Origin: Sphingopyxis sp.
GTDB taxonomy: Bacteria; Pseudomonadota; Alphaproteobacteria; Sphingomonadales; Sphingomonadaceae
Reading direction: 5' to 3'
Assembly (NCBI GenBank): GCA_016463225.1
Contig: JAEMRT010000004.1
Coordinates: forward strand, 1-64,000
Length of the DNA: 64,000 bases
In this document: one piece after another, positions 55,014-63,090 of the stretch
Layout of the letters: each line of letters begins with the position of its first letter
How positions within the stretch are numbered: the first letter of the stretch is position 1
The notes under the pieces: generated by a model
The model's input: the letters and a program-made list of their open reading frames with translations, nothing else
What the model was told of the DNA's origin: nothing
Database searches by the model: none
Position numbers and translations under genes: made by a program

Positions 55014-55754
55014 ATGAATGCTGGCGAGCCGGGTCTGGAAATGCGCAATGTCGCCGTCGCTTATGGCTCGCATCGCGTGCTCGACGGCATCTCGCTCAGC
55101 GTTGGCGCGGGGGAAATCTATGCGCTGCTCGGCGGCAATGGCGCGGGCAAGTCGACGACGCTGTCGACGCTGCTCGGCTTCATCCGACCGACAGCTGGTC
55201 ATGTCCGCGTTGGCGGCATCGACCCGGCCGCCGATCCCGACGCGGCGCGGCGCCTGATCGCCTACCTCCCCGAAAACGTCGCGCTGTACGAGCATCTGAG
55301 CGCGCGGGAGAACGTCGCCTATCTGCTTGCCCTGTCAGATCAACGCCAGGAAGACGCGGCGATCGACGACGCGTTCACCGCTACCGGGCTGCAAGCCGAC
55401 GCGTGGGACAAAAGGCTGGCGGGATTTTCCAAGGGCATGCGGCAAAAGGTCGCAATCGCGGTCGCGTTGCTGCGCCACGTGCCGGTGCTACTGCTCGACG
55501 AGCCGACATCGGGGCTGGACCCGCGCGCGACCAGCGATTTCGGTCGCCTCGTCGCCAATGTCCGCGATCGCGGCGCCGCGGTGTTGATGGTCACCCACGA
55601 CCTGCTCAGCGCTGCCGAAATCGCCGACCGCATCGGCTTTCTCGATTCCGGGCGGATCGTCGACGAAGTCACCGCCGATGGCCCCGATCGTTTCGACGTC
55701 CGCGCGCTGCACCATAAATTCGGCGCCGCACCGGCGGTGGCAACTGCGGCATGA
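55014..55754 (+). CDS. ABC transporter ATP-binding protein (ABC-2 type)
   Basis: A 246-residue nucleotide-binding subunit. Walker A is GGNGAGKST (40-48), the Q-loop region is IAYLPENVALYEHL, the signature is FSKGMRQKV in place of LSGGQ, and Walker B is VLLLDEPTSGLD. The KGM variant of the signature is usual for NosF/CcmA-like exporters of the ABC-2 class. Two permease genes follow with ATGA overlaps. The ribosome-binding site is GGAGAT. The operon is divergent from two TonB receptors. Substrate unknown. Confidence 0.93.
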   Translation: MNAGEPGLEMRNVAVAYGSHRVLDGISLSVGAGEIYALLGGNGAGKSTTLSTLLGFIRPTAGHVRVGGIDPAADPDAARRLIAYLPENVALYEHLSARENVAYLLALSDQRQEDAAIDDAFTATGLQADAWDKRLAGFSKGMRQKVAIAVALLRHVPVLLLDEPTSGLDPRATSDFGRLVANVRDRGAAVLMVTHDLLSAAEIADRIGFLDSGRIVDEVTADGPDRFDVRALHHKFGAAPAVATAA

Positions 55755-57193
55755 GTGCGATCGGGCTGATCGCGCGCGACGAGTTACGGCTGATGCGGCG
55801 CAACCGCGTCGCCCTGATCGCCTTCGCACTGCTCGTCGTGCTGACGCTGGTCGCCGCGGTCACATCGTGGACCAACCAGCGGGCAATCGCCGCGCAACGC
55901 GCACAGTTTCAGGAAACCGCCGAACAGGCGTTCGATGCCCAGCCCGACCGCCATCCGCACCGCGTCGTCCATTATGGCCATTTCATCTATCGGCCACTGG
56001 GGCCGCTGGCCGCGTTCGACCCCGGGGTCGATGCCTTCACCGGCAACAGCATGTTTCTGGAAGGACATCGACAGAATACCGCCAATTTTGGCGACGTCCG
56101 CCAATCGTCGCTGCTGATCCGCTTCGGGCAGCTCACCCCGGCGTTCGTGCTGCAGGTGCTGGCACCATTGCTGCTCATCTTTCTGGGCTACGGCGCAGTC
56201 GCGCGCGAGCGCGAGCGCGGTACCTTGCGCCAGTTGCTCGCGCAGGGGGTTTCGGGGCGGCGGTTGTTTGCGGGCAAGGCGCTCGCGCTGGGGCTGATCG
56301 CGATCTTTGTCGGCCTGCCAGCGATGATCGGGTTCGCGCTCATCGCCCGACAACCCGGTGCGTTGGCAGGACCGACGACAGTCATCGCGCTCGGCTACGC
56401 CGCATGGCTGCTTTTCTGGGCCTTGGTCACCATTCTGGTGTCAGCGCTGGTCAAGCGCAGCCGCGATGCGCTGCTCACGCTGCTCGCCATCTGGACCGTC
56501 GGCGTCATCTTGATCCCGCGCGTCGCTCCCGATGTGGCTGGCCAGGCGCGGCCACTAGTGACGCGGCTGGAAACCGACATCGCGATCCAGCGCGACCTGC
56601 GCCAGCTCGGTGATAGTCACAATGCCAACGATCCCTTCTTTGCCGCATTCAAGCAGAAGGTGCTGGACCAATATGGCGTCACGCGGGTCGAGGACCTGCC
56701 AGTAAATTACAAAGGCCTGCTCGCGATCGAGGGCGAGAAGCTGACCTCGGGATTGTTCGATCGTTATGCGAATGCCAGCTTTGCCACGCAGGCCGAGCAG
56801 AGCGCGATCATGCATGGCTTTGCCGTGCTTAGCCCCGCTATCGGACTCCGCCGCCTGTCGATGGCAGCGGCGGGCACCGACCTCACCGGTCACCGGCGGT
56901 TCCTCGATCAGGCCGAAGCCTATCGCTTTGACATCGTCCAGCGTCTGAACCGGCTGCAGGCCGAAGCCGTCAGCTATGCCGACGACACCGCCAAGGATGC
57001 CGGCGCCGACCAGCGCAAGCGCATTGCCGACCGCCACTGGGACAAGATTCCCGAATTTGCCTCTACCCCCGCCTCCGGCGGCCAGCTGGTCCGCGCGGCG
57101 CTGCCCGGACTGATCGTCGTCGCGGCCTGGCTGCTCGCGACAATGGCGGCATGCTTGCTTGCCGCAGGCCGACTGCAAAGGAACCCGCGATGA
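55751..57193 (+). CDS. ABC-2 permease with large extracytoplasmic domain (DUF3526-like)
   Basis: A 480-residue membrane protein. TM1 is at about 20-40 (VALIAFALLVVLTLVAAV), followed by a periplasmic loop of about 90 residues (QRAQFQETAEQAFDAQPDRH). TMs near 140-260 contain VLQVLAPLLLIFLGYG and RERERGTLRQLLAQGVSGRR, the coupling-helix motif of ABC-2 permeases. A second long hydrophilic segment spans about 280-445, and a last TM lies near 455-475. This pattern is that of the NosY/DUF3526 permeases. It overlaps both neighbours by four bases. Confidence 0.85.
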   Translation: MSAIGLIARDELRLMRRNRVALIAFALLVVLTLVAAVTSWTNQRAIAAQRAQFQETAEQAFDAQPDRHPHRVVHYGHFIYRPLGPLAAFDPGVDAFTGNSMFLEGHRQNTANFGDVRQSSLLIRFGQLTPAFVLQVLAPLLLIFLGYGAVARERERGTLRQLLAQGVSGRRLFAGKALALGLIAIFVGLPAMIGFALIARQPGALAGPTTVIALGYAAWLLFWALVTILVSALVKRSRDALLTLLAIWTVGVILIPRVAPDVAGQARPLVTRLETDIAIQRDLRQLGDSHNANDPFFAAFKQKVLDQYGVTRVEDLPVNYKGLLAIEGEKLTSGLFDRYANASFATQAEQSAIMHGFAVLSPAIGLRRLSMAAAGTDLTGHRRFLDQAEAYRFDIVQRLNRLQAEAVSYADDTAKDAGADQRKRIADRHWDKIPEFASTPASGGQLVRAALPGLIVVAAWLLATMAACLLAAGRLQRNPR

Positions 57194-58452
57194 ACCCGAT
57201 CCGTCACGAATTCCGACTGTTGGTGCGCGCCCGGTTCGCGGCCGCAGCCTTGCTGTTGCTGGCTCTGCTCACCGCCGCGAGCGTCGCCGCGGGCCTCGCC
57301 GAAATTCGCCACCAACGCCAAGTCATCGAGCGCATCCTGCCGCAGCAGGCGACCGACGTCGCCGCGATCGCCGAATGGGTGGGCAAGATCGAGGATCCGG
57401 GCAGCGCCGCCTATTACACCTTCCACCCAACTTGGGATTCGCCCTCGTCGCTGGCCTTCGCGGCGCTCGGGATGCGCGACGCGGCGCCCTACATCCTGCG
57501 CGTGCGCGCGCTTGGACTGGAGGCGCAGCTCTATGACGGCGAGGCGTTCAATCCCGAACTGGCGCTGCCGGGGCGGTTCGATTTCAGTTTCGTGCTCGTC
57601 TATCTGGCACCGCTGTTCGTGATCGCCCTGTTCCACGATCTATGGTCATCGGAACGCGAGGCGGGACGCTATGTCATGCTCCAAGCCCTGTCGCTGGGGC
57701 CACGGCTCTGGTGGCGACGCAGCGTATTACGATTCGGGTTCCTCTATGCCGCGCTGGCGCTACCGTTTGTGGTCGGCGCGATGCTTTCCGGCGCGTCCGC
57801 GCGGCCTCTGGCCCAGATTCTCCTTTTGATCGCGGCATATCTGGCGTTCTGGGCTGTGGCCGCCGTCATCTTTGCCCGGCGGGGATGGAGCTCGGCAACC
57901 AATGCCGCGACGCTGGCTGCGTGCTGGCTGGTGCTCACGCTCATTCTACCGACACTGTCGCATATTGTCATCAACCGCGCGTTCCCCATTGGCCAGGGCG
58001 TCGAGCTGACGCTGGCGCAGCGCGAGGCGGTCAACAAGGCGTGGGACATTCCGCGCGAGACGACGATGGCGCGCTTCTTTGCCAGCCATCCCGAATGGCG
58101 CGACACGCCGCCGCTGCCGCCAGAATTCCACTGGAAATGGTATTTCGCCTTCCATCAGGTCGGTGACGAGAGTGTCGCGGACCTCGTTCGCGCCTATCGC
58201 GAAGGCCTCGAGGCGCGCGATAGCGCCGCGCATGCTCTCGGCTGGGTGCTACCACCGGTCGGCGTACAGGCCGCGCTCACGCGCCTCGCCGACACCGATC
58301 TCGCCGGCCAGCTCGCCTATCAGGACCGGATCCGCGTCTATCACGAGCAACTGCGGCGCTTCTATTATCGCTATCTGTTCAACGATATCCCCTTCCGCGC
58401 TGCCGAGTTTGACAAAGCGCCCGCATTCGAAAACGATGTTCAGTCTCACTGA
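57190..58452 (+). CDS. ABC-2 permease, second subunit (DUF3526-like)
   Basis: A 420-residue permease with the same layout as the preceding gene. TM1 is near 15-38 (RFAAAALLLLALLTAASVAAG), then a periplasmic segment with SAAYYTFHPTWDSPSSLAF. TM helices lie at about 130-265, with FVLVYLAPLFVIALFHDLWSSEREAGRY as coupling region, and a long C-terminal soluble part ends FRAAEFDKAPAFEND. The two permeases probably form a heterodimer with the ATPase at 55014. The start at 57190 overlaps the previous stop (ATGA). A hairpin with a T-tract follows about 100 bases later. Confidence 0.85.
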   Translation: MNPIRHEFRLLVRARFAAAALLLLALLTAASVAAGLAEIRHQRQVIERILPQQATDVAAIAEWVGKIEDPGSAAYYTFHPTWDSPSSLAFAALGMRDAAPYILRVRALGLEAQLYDGEAFNPELALPGRFDFSFVLVYLAPLFVIALFHDLWSSEREAGRYVMLQALSLGPRLWWRRSVLRFGFLYAALALPFVVGAMLSGASARPLAQILLLIAAYLAFWAVAAVIFARRGWSSATNAATLAACWLVLTLILPTLSHIVINRAFPIGQGVELTLAQREAVNKAWDIPRETTMARFFASHPEWRDTPPLPPEFHWKWYFAFHQVGDESVADLVRAYREGLEARDSAAHALGWVLPPVGVQAALTRLADTDLAGQLAYQDRIRVYHEQLRRFYYRYLFNDIPFRAAEFDKAPAFENDVQSH

Positions 58453-58797
58453 GCGCCGTTGCAAAGGATGACTGCGGCTGGCCGATTTGAGACAGTCTGT
58501 TTTTAGGCGTGAATCTGAGATAGCCGACATTGGGCAAGTAGCCACAACAAAGACCCGGGCGCGGAGCCGCCCGCTTTTGCGTTCACCTCCCGGTTTCGTC
58601 AGCACCCTTGCGGTTGGCGAAACGCAACTTTCCATCGAGCTGGCGTGAAGTCGCGTCCGGGCAAATGATCTTGACCGCTGGTGGTTCCGCGGCGCAATCG
58701 TAGCGGGCAACTGGCGCTACCGACTTGAACCTCTCGTGTGGCCCAATACAAGGTGCCTTTGGTCTTTGACTGGCCGAAATCCGCCCTGAAATTGCCT
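58453..58797. other. Gap without a recognisable gene
   Basis: These 345 bases separate the rightward ABC operon from the leftward trio. I see no coding frame with family similarity. A short leftward frame (58583-58849) runs into the decarboxylase-like gene in another phase and looks non-coding. The stretch holds one hairpin with T-tract (58556-58578). Base composition is slightly less GC-rich than the neighbours. Confidence 0.6.
58556..58578 (+). terminator. Possible terminator of the ABC operon
   Basis: CGGGCG (58556-58561), a six-base loop and CGCCCG (58568-58573) are followed by CTTTT. It lies 104 bases after the second permease stop, on its strand. The stem is short but fully GC-paired. 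Confidence 0.5.
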
Positions 58798-59703
58798 CTA
58801 CGGCAATAGTCGCCGAGCCCAACCCACCTTGAAATCGAAGCTGAGCCACGCTCCGAGCGAGACGGGGTTCACATCCATCAGCCCCAATGTCGACCGAATG
58901 TCATGGCTCGCCGACGGATTGATACAAATCTCAAGGCCGGATGGCAGCATGCCGCTGTCGGTGATGGGGCCGGCCGAGGGCGTTACGACGAGGATTTCTT
59001 TCAGCGCAGCCATGCCGGCACGCGTTGCATCGCGATATTGCCGCAGCATGACCTGGGGCATGCCAAGCTGGGGAAAAGGCGGAACATTGTCGACCGGTTC
59101 GATATTCAGGGCTTCACCGAAACTCGCCACCGACTTGTTGTTGTCGGCGATGGCGGAAGACGTAGCCCTGACAGAGCAGATCGGCCGCACCGCGGCGCGC
59201 TCATTGGGTCCAAATCGTTCGAAGTGCAAAGTGGCCACGCTGACCTCTGCCTGTTCAGGCCCGGATGCTGCCCGAACGATCCCGGACGCGCATTTGGGAT
59301 ATCCGTATATTTCCCGGCCCGACGCCATAGCGGGGCCCGAATCGACGAACATGAAGCTCGGGAGCCACATATAGCGGTCGGGCTCCTTCTGCTGTGCATC
59401 GCTGCACAGTATAATGCTCCAAAAAGCGATATCGGTTTCGCCCACGAAGCCGTTTTGACGTTCCAGCGGATCGAGCGACCGCATTTCGGATGCATAGATG
59501 GCGGTGACGAGAACCTTGTCCCCCACGGCCCTGAAATTATAGCGCGCATTCGGAAATCCGTTGAGGGCCGCGTCGCAATAGCGTTGTTGCGCGCGACGGC
59601 TACCGTCGATCAACATCGCGTGCATGATTGCTCCGCGCGCCTCCATCGGCGGGGTCCCGAGCAGATCGTTGGGCAGTCGCACATAGGGTGATGACGAGGT
59701 CAT
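58798..59703 (-). CDS. Acetoacetate decarboxylase-family protein
   Basis: A 301-residue protein with the acetoacetate-decarboxylase-fold signature SGREIYGYPKCAS (about 129-141). Lys137 is the probable Schiff-base lysine, but the following residue is Cys138 where the clostridial enzyme has a second Lys that tunes its pKa. The region RYNFRAVGDKVLVTAIYAS and the C-terminal LSFDFKVGWARRLLP also fit the family. It may be a decarboxylase, or an aldolase/dehydratase-type member of this superfamily. It starts one base after the giant cyclase-like gene and is the last of three leftward genes. Confidence 0.75.
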   Translation of the reverse strand: MTSSSPYVRLPNDLLGTPPMEARGAIMHAMLIDGSRRAQQRYCDAALNGFPNARYNFRAVGDKVLVTAIYASEMRSLDPLERQNGFVGETDIAFWSIILCSDAQQKEPDRYMWLPSFMFVDSGPAMASGREIYGYPKCASGIVRAASGPEQAEVSVATLHFERFGPNERAAVRPICSVRATSSAIADNNKSVASFGEALNIEPVDNVPPFPQLGMPQVMLRQYRDATRAGMAALKEILVVTPSAGPITDSGMLPSGLEICINPSASHDIRSTLGLMDVNPVSLGAWLSFDFKVGWARRLLP

Positions 59704-59704
59704 T

Positions 59705-62700
59705 TCAGTCTCCCGGCAAGGCCGAGCCCAACAGGGTTTCGGCCAGATTCAATTCTCCCAGCATACCGCTGGTCGCGGCGCGATGCCGGGCGCGCCGGGC
59801 CGCACGCCCCGCGCCGGGCCGGCGGTCGTTCGCCGCCACCAGCGCGTCGATGGTGGCGAGCCTCGGCCGCGCGTGGGGAAAGAGACAGGCAAAGCGGCGG
59901 AGTGCGGGACGATAGCGCGCGACGAGCCGACGCGCCCGGTCGGATACGCCTTTTTCGGGATGCAGCAATCGGGCCCCGACAAGCGGCGGCGCGGAAAAGC
60001 CTTCGAGAGATGAAAAATTGGTTGGCGGTGTGGCGAGCGACAATTCCCCGGCCGCTTCCGCCATTTCGAGCGCTGCTGCATCGTCGCCGATCTCGCAAAG
60101 CAGACGTGCGCGCAATCCCGCAACGATATGATCTGAAAGCACGTCACCTGATCCTGCAAGCCAGATTCGGGCCGCCTCAATTTCTGTCGACGCAGCCTCC
60201 CATTTTCCGCTCGAAAGATGGATCAGAGCGAGCATGTAGGACGCCCAGCCAAGATGAAGCCTGTTTTCCCGCTCGGCAGCGAGCCTGCCCAGTTCTGCGA
60301 AGCGGACTTCGGCGGAAACCAGATTACCCTGGAAGGTCGCGCTATGACCCATTGCCGTGACGATGACTTCGCGCAGCTGCCGTTCGGCGGGCCAGTCGTC
60401 GAGGCAGGCCATGCTCCGTGCAAGCTGCCGATCGCACGCCGACCATCGGCAGAAGATCATGTCCAATATGCCCTCGGTTGCCCTCACATAGGCTTCCGGC
60501 CGCAAATCGCGATTGTCGGCGGCGAGGCGGTGCGCTCTCCCGAACAAGATCCCCGGCACCAGCGGAAGGCGCACCAGCCCCGCCACATAGGCAATTGTCG
60601 AATTGCTGCGGCAATGTTCAAGCGTTCGCGCGTCTTGCAGTCCGCCATAACGCGTTGCCATCGAGCCACCGCGCAACACATCGCCTATGCGTCCTGTGAA
60701 ATAGCCGGTTTCGGACAGGATGCTTCCCGCGCGCACCAAGGCCCGCTTCCCCCGGTCGGAGCGCGAAAAGGGCCGGAGCGCCGTCGCCGCGAGGGTTGCC
60801 GCTTGCCCGGCCTGTGCCAGCTCGCCTGCTGCCCAATAGGCTTCGGCCAATCGCGCCCGCCAGCGTGAAGCGGCAAAGTTTGTCGAGAGATTCACGCTCG
60901 CGGCGGCGCCGATTGCGAGCGTGTACATTTCGGCGGCCGCGACCGCAAAGCCTGCGTCGAGCGCGGCTTGGGCCCCGTACGCGTAGCATTGCGCCGCGCG
61001 GCGAGGATTCCGGGCCAATTCCCATTGCTGCGCCATTTCACTCCAGCGAGCGCTGCCCGGGCCGTCAAGCCGCAACGCGCGGGCAAGAGCCTCGGCGGCC
61101 ATGACCGTCGCTCCCGCCGACATCTCACCGCGCACGGCGGAGCGTACGAGGTCGTGCGAAGGCCGATACAGGAGGGAACGATCCGTGCGCTCGACAAGGC
61201 CGGCGGCGACAAGCCTTTCGACCGGATCGGCTGCCGACGCCGATTGACCCAACCTGGCCAATATGTCGTCGATGCGATCGGTCGCGATGGCGTCTGCCGC
61301 GATCGCTATGATGCGCAGCACGAGCCGATCGACCCGTGGAAGTGCGGCGATGCGGTGCCGGAGAATATCCGCCAGATTGTCGACCGCATCGCCCCCCTGC
61401 ACCGCCCAGCCTGCGCCGGCGCGCGCGGCAAAGGGGTTGCCGCCAGCGAGGTTGAGAACATGCTCGACATCCTGTTCGTCGATGGAAGGTGCATGGTAGC
61501 GTACAAGCCGGGCGACCGCGTCGCGGTCGATTGGCCGAAGCTCGATCGCTCGTGCTGTCCGGACTTGCGACCGGGAGCCCGGTTCGCCGTCCCGTTCGCG
61601 GCGTGTGAATAGCATCCGCAAGGCGGATCCCGCACTTGCCAATCGATCGAACAACTCCGCCGAATATCGATCCGCCAGATGGACGTCATCGACGGCGACG
61701 AGGATCGCCCGCTCGCGCGTCAACGAAGCGATGATTGCGAAGGCGAGCTTCTGGATGCGGGCGGCGCGGTCGATCCGGTTTCCCGCCGGATCGGCAGTCA
61801 GTGGAGGGGATCTGTCGTCGAGCAGCCAGAGACCGTCGGCAATGCTCAGGCTGTCCGGGACAACGCCAGCGTCCTCGATGATCGAGCGCAGGCGCGACAT
61901 CTCGCTCCAGTCACTCGGGGGACAAGCGTCGCGAACGAGCGCCGTAATCAGTTCCCGCGCGGCGCCGAGCGGCCGGAGCCTGTGGCGCGCGCCGCACTCG
62001 ATCCAGTAGCCTGCCACGCCATCTTCCCGGAGCTGGTTCCATACGGCGCGTGCCAGCTGCGTTTTCCCGATCCCCGCTTCCCCGACGAACGACAAGCTGG
62101 TCGTTTCCGCGGCAAAGCAGCCGATGGCCTCGGCCAGCTCGGCATCGCGGCCGAAAAGAAGCGTCGCCATCGCTTCTTTCCCGGGTCCGGTCGCGTTGTT
62201 GGCTGGTTGCCTGATATCGACCGCGCCGCGGTCCAGCGCCGCACATCTTTTTGCCGCCCGGTTTATGGGTTGCCCGTGAATAACCGCAATTCCATGCAAC
62301 CGACCCCTGAATATGTCTCCTTCGGCATGCGCTACGGCGCAATTCGCCCCCTGCGCATTCAACGCTTCCACAAGCAGACCGACATCGGCAAGGGCAAGGA
62401 CCTGCCGCGACCGCAGCGAGAGCCGCAACATGATGCCTTTTTCATCATGGCCCAGCCTCTCCATCTGGCCGCCTATGGGGTCGCACCAATCGCTGACGGT
62501 GGCCAGAAACGCGCGAAGATCATGCTCGGCAAGGCTTTGCCAATTCTCCCGGTCGCAAAGCCGTACGAACAGGCATTGCTCGGTCTGAAGCTTGCCATCG
62601 CTGTCGGCGACCCAGTTTCGGAACGAGCCCTGGCCGGTAGGCCGAGGCTCGTCAGCTCGCCGCGGCGCGGCGGCCAGCGCCAGATGCAGCCGATGCATGG

Positions 62701-63088
62701 GTTCGCCCCAAAACAGGAATGGCTGACCGGGCACAAGTCCCTGGAGGTCGGTGCGACGCAGCCTCCCGGAGGTCCAGGCGGATCGTATCGTGAGTCCCGA
62801 GGCCCGGGCGTGAGCACGCTCGGCCGCCGCCAGTGCTTCGTCCACGGCGCAGGCTTCGACAGGCCCGGCAAAGAGCAGGCCGTCCCCGCTGCTCTCAAAG
62901 GGCGCAAGACCGATCTGCGCAAGCTGCCCGACAACCGCTTCGCTGCCGCGCGACAAGGTTGCAGCGGCAATTTCTCCAGCCTCGCGGCCGTGGCGGAGCG
63001 CCATATCCTCGACAGCCTTGGAAAAGCCGTTGATATCGTATCCGGCAACCAGCACCTCCTCGAAGCCAGGTACGGGCGAATACGGCAT
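59705..63088 (-). CDS. Giant multidomain protein: tandem cyclase-like domains, P-loop NTPase, helical repeat tail
   Basis: An 1127-residue protein laid out like soluble adenylyl cyclase. Domain 1 (about 8-145) has both metal-binding Asp positions of class III cyclases, Asp18 in GYDINGF and Asp69 in SSGDGLLF, but lacks the Asn/Arg pair (GEPMHRLHL). Domain 2 (about 170-295) lacks the Asps but keeps HGQPINRAAKR (Asn276, Lys280/Arg281). An AAA/STAND-type NTPase follows: Walker A GEAGIGKT at 336-343, Walker B ILVAVDD near 462-468. From about 690 to the end it is helical, TPR-like. No transmembrane segment. The start at 63088 follows AGGAATTG, three bases after the flavoprotein stop. cAMP synthesis is inferred, not shown. 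Confidence 0.8.
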   Translation of the reverse strand: MPYSPVPGFEEVLVAGYDINGFSKAVEDMALRHGREAGEIAAATLSRGSEAVVGQLAQIGLAPFESSGDGLLFAGPVEACAVDEALAAAERAHARASGLTIRSAWTSGRLRRTDLQGLVPGQPFLFWGEPMHRLHLALAAAPRRADEPRPTGQGSFRNWVADSDGKLQTEQCLFVRLCDRENWQSLAEHDLRAFLATVSDWCDPIGGQMERLGHDEKGIMLRLSLRSRQVLALADVGLLVEALNAQGANCAVAHAEGDIFRGRLHGIAVIHGQPINRAAKRCAALDRGAVDIRQPANNATGPGKEAMATLLFGRDAELAEAIGCFAAETTSLSFVGEAGIGKTQLARAVWNQLREDGVAGYWIECGARHRLRPLGAARELITALVRDACPPSDWSEMSRLRSIIEDAGVVPDSLSIADGLWLLDDRSPPLTADPAGNRIDRAARIQKLAFAIIASLTRERAILVAVDDVHLADRYSAELFDRLASAGSALRMLFTRRERDGEPGSRSQVRTARAIELRPIDRDAVARLVRYHAPSIDEQDVEHVLNLAGGNPFAARAGAGWAVQGGDAVDNLADILRHRIAALPRVDRLVLRIIAIAADAIATDRIDDILARLGQSASAADPVERLVAAGLVERTDRSLLYRPSHDLVRSAVRGEMSAGATVMAAEALARALRLDGPGSARWSEMAQQWELARNPRRAAQCYAYGAQAALDAGFAVAAAEMYTLAIGAAASVNLSTNFAASRWRARLAEAYWAAGELAQAGQAATLAATALRPFSRSDRGKRALVRAGSILSETGYFTGRIGDVLRGGSMATRYGGLQDARTLEHCRSNSTIAYVAGLVRLPLVPGILFGRAHRLAADNRDLRPEAYVRATEGILDMIFCRWSACDRQLARSMACLDDWPAERQLREVIVTAMGHSATFQGNLVSAEVRFAELGRLAAERENRLHLGWASYMLALIHLSSGKWEAASTEIEAARIWLAGSGDVLSDHIVAGLRARLLCEIGDDAAALEMAEAAGELSLATPPTNFSSLEGFSAPPLVGARLLHPEKGVSDRARRLVARYRPALRRFACLFPHARPRLATIDALVAANDRRPGAGRAARRARHRAATSGMLGELNLAETLLGSALPGD

Positions 63089-63090
63089 CG

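Noticed and set aside
58583-58849. 88-codon leftward frame in the gap after the ABC operon
   Set aside because: It overlaps the decarboxylase-like gene in another phase, has no similarity I recognise and no ribosome-binding site.
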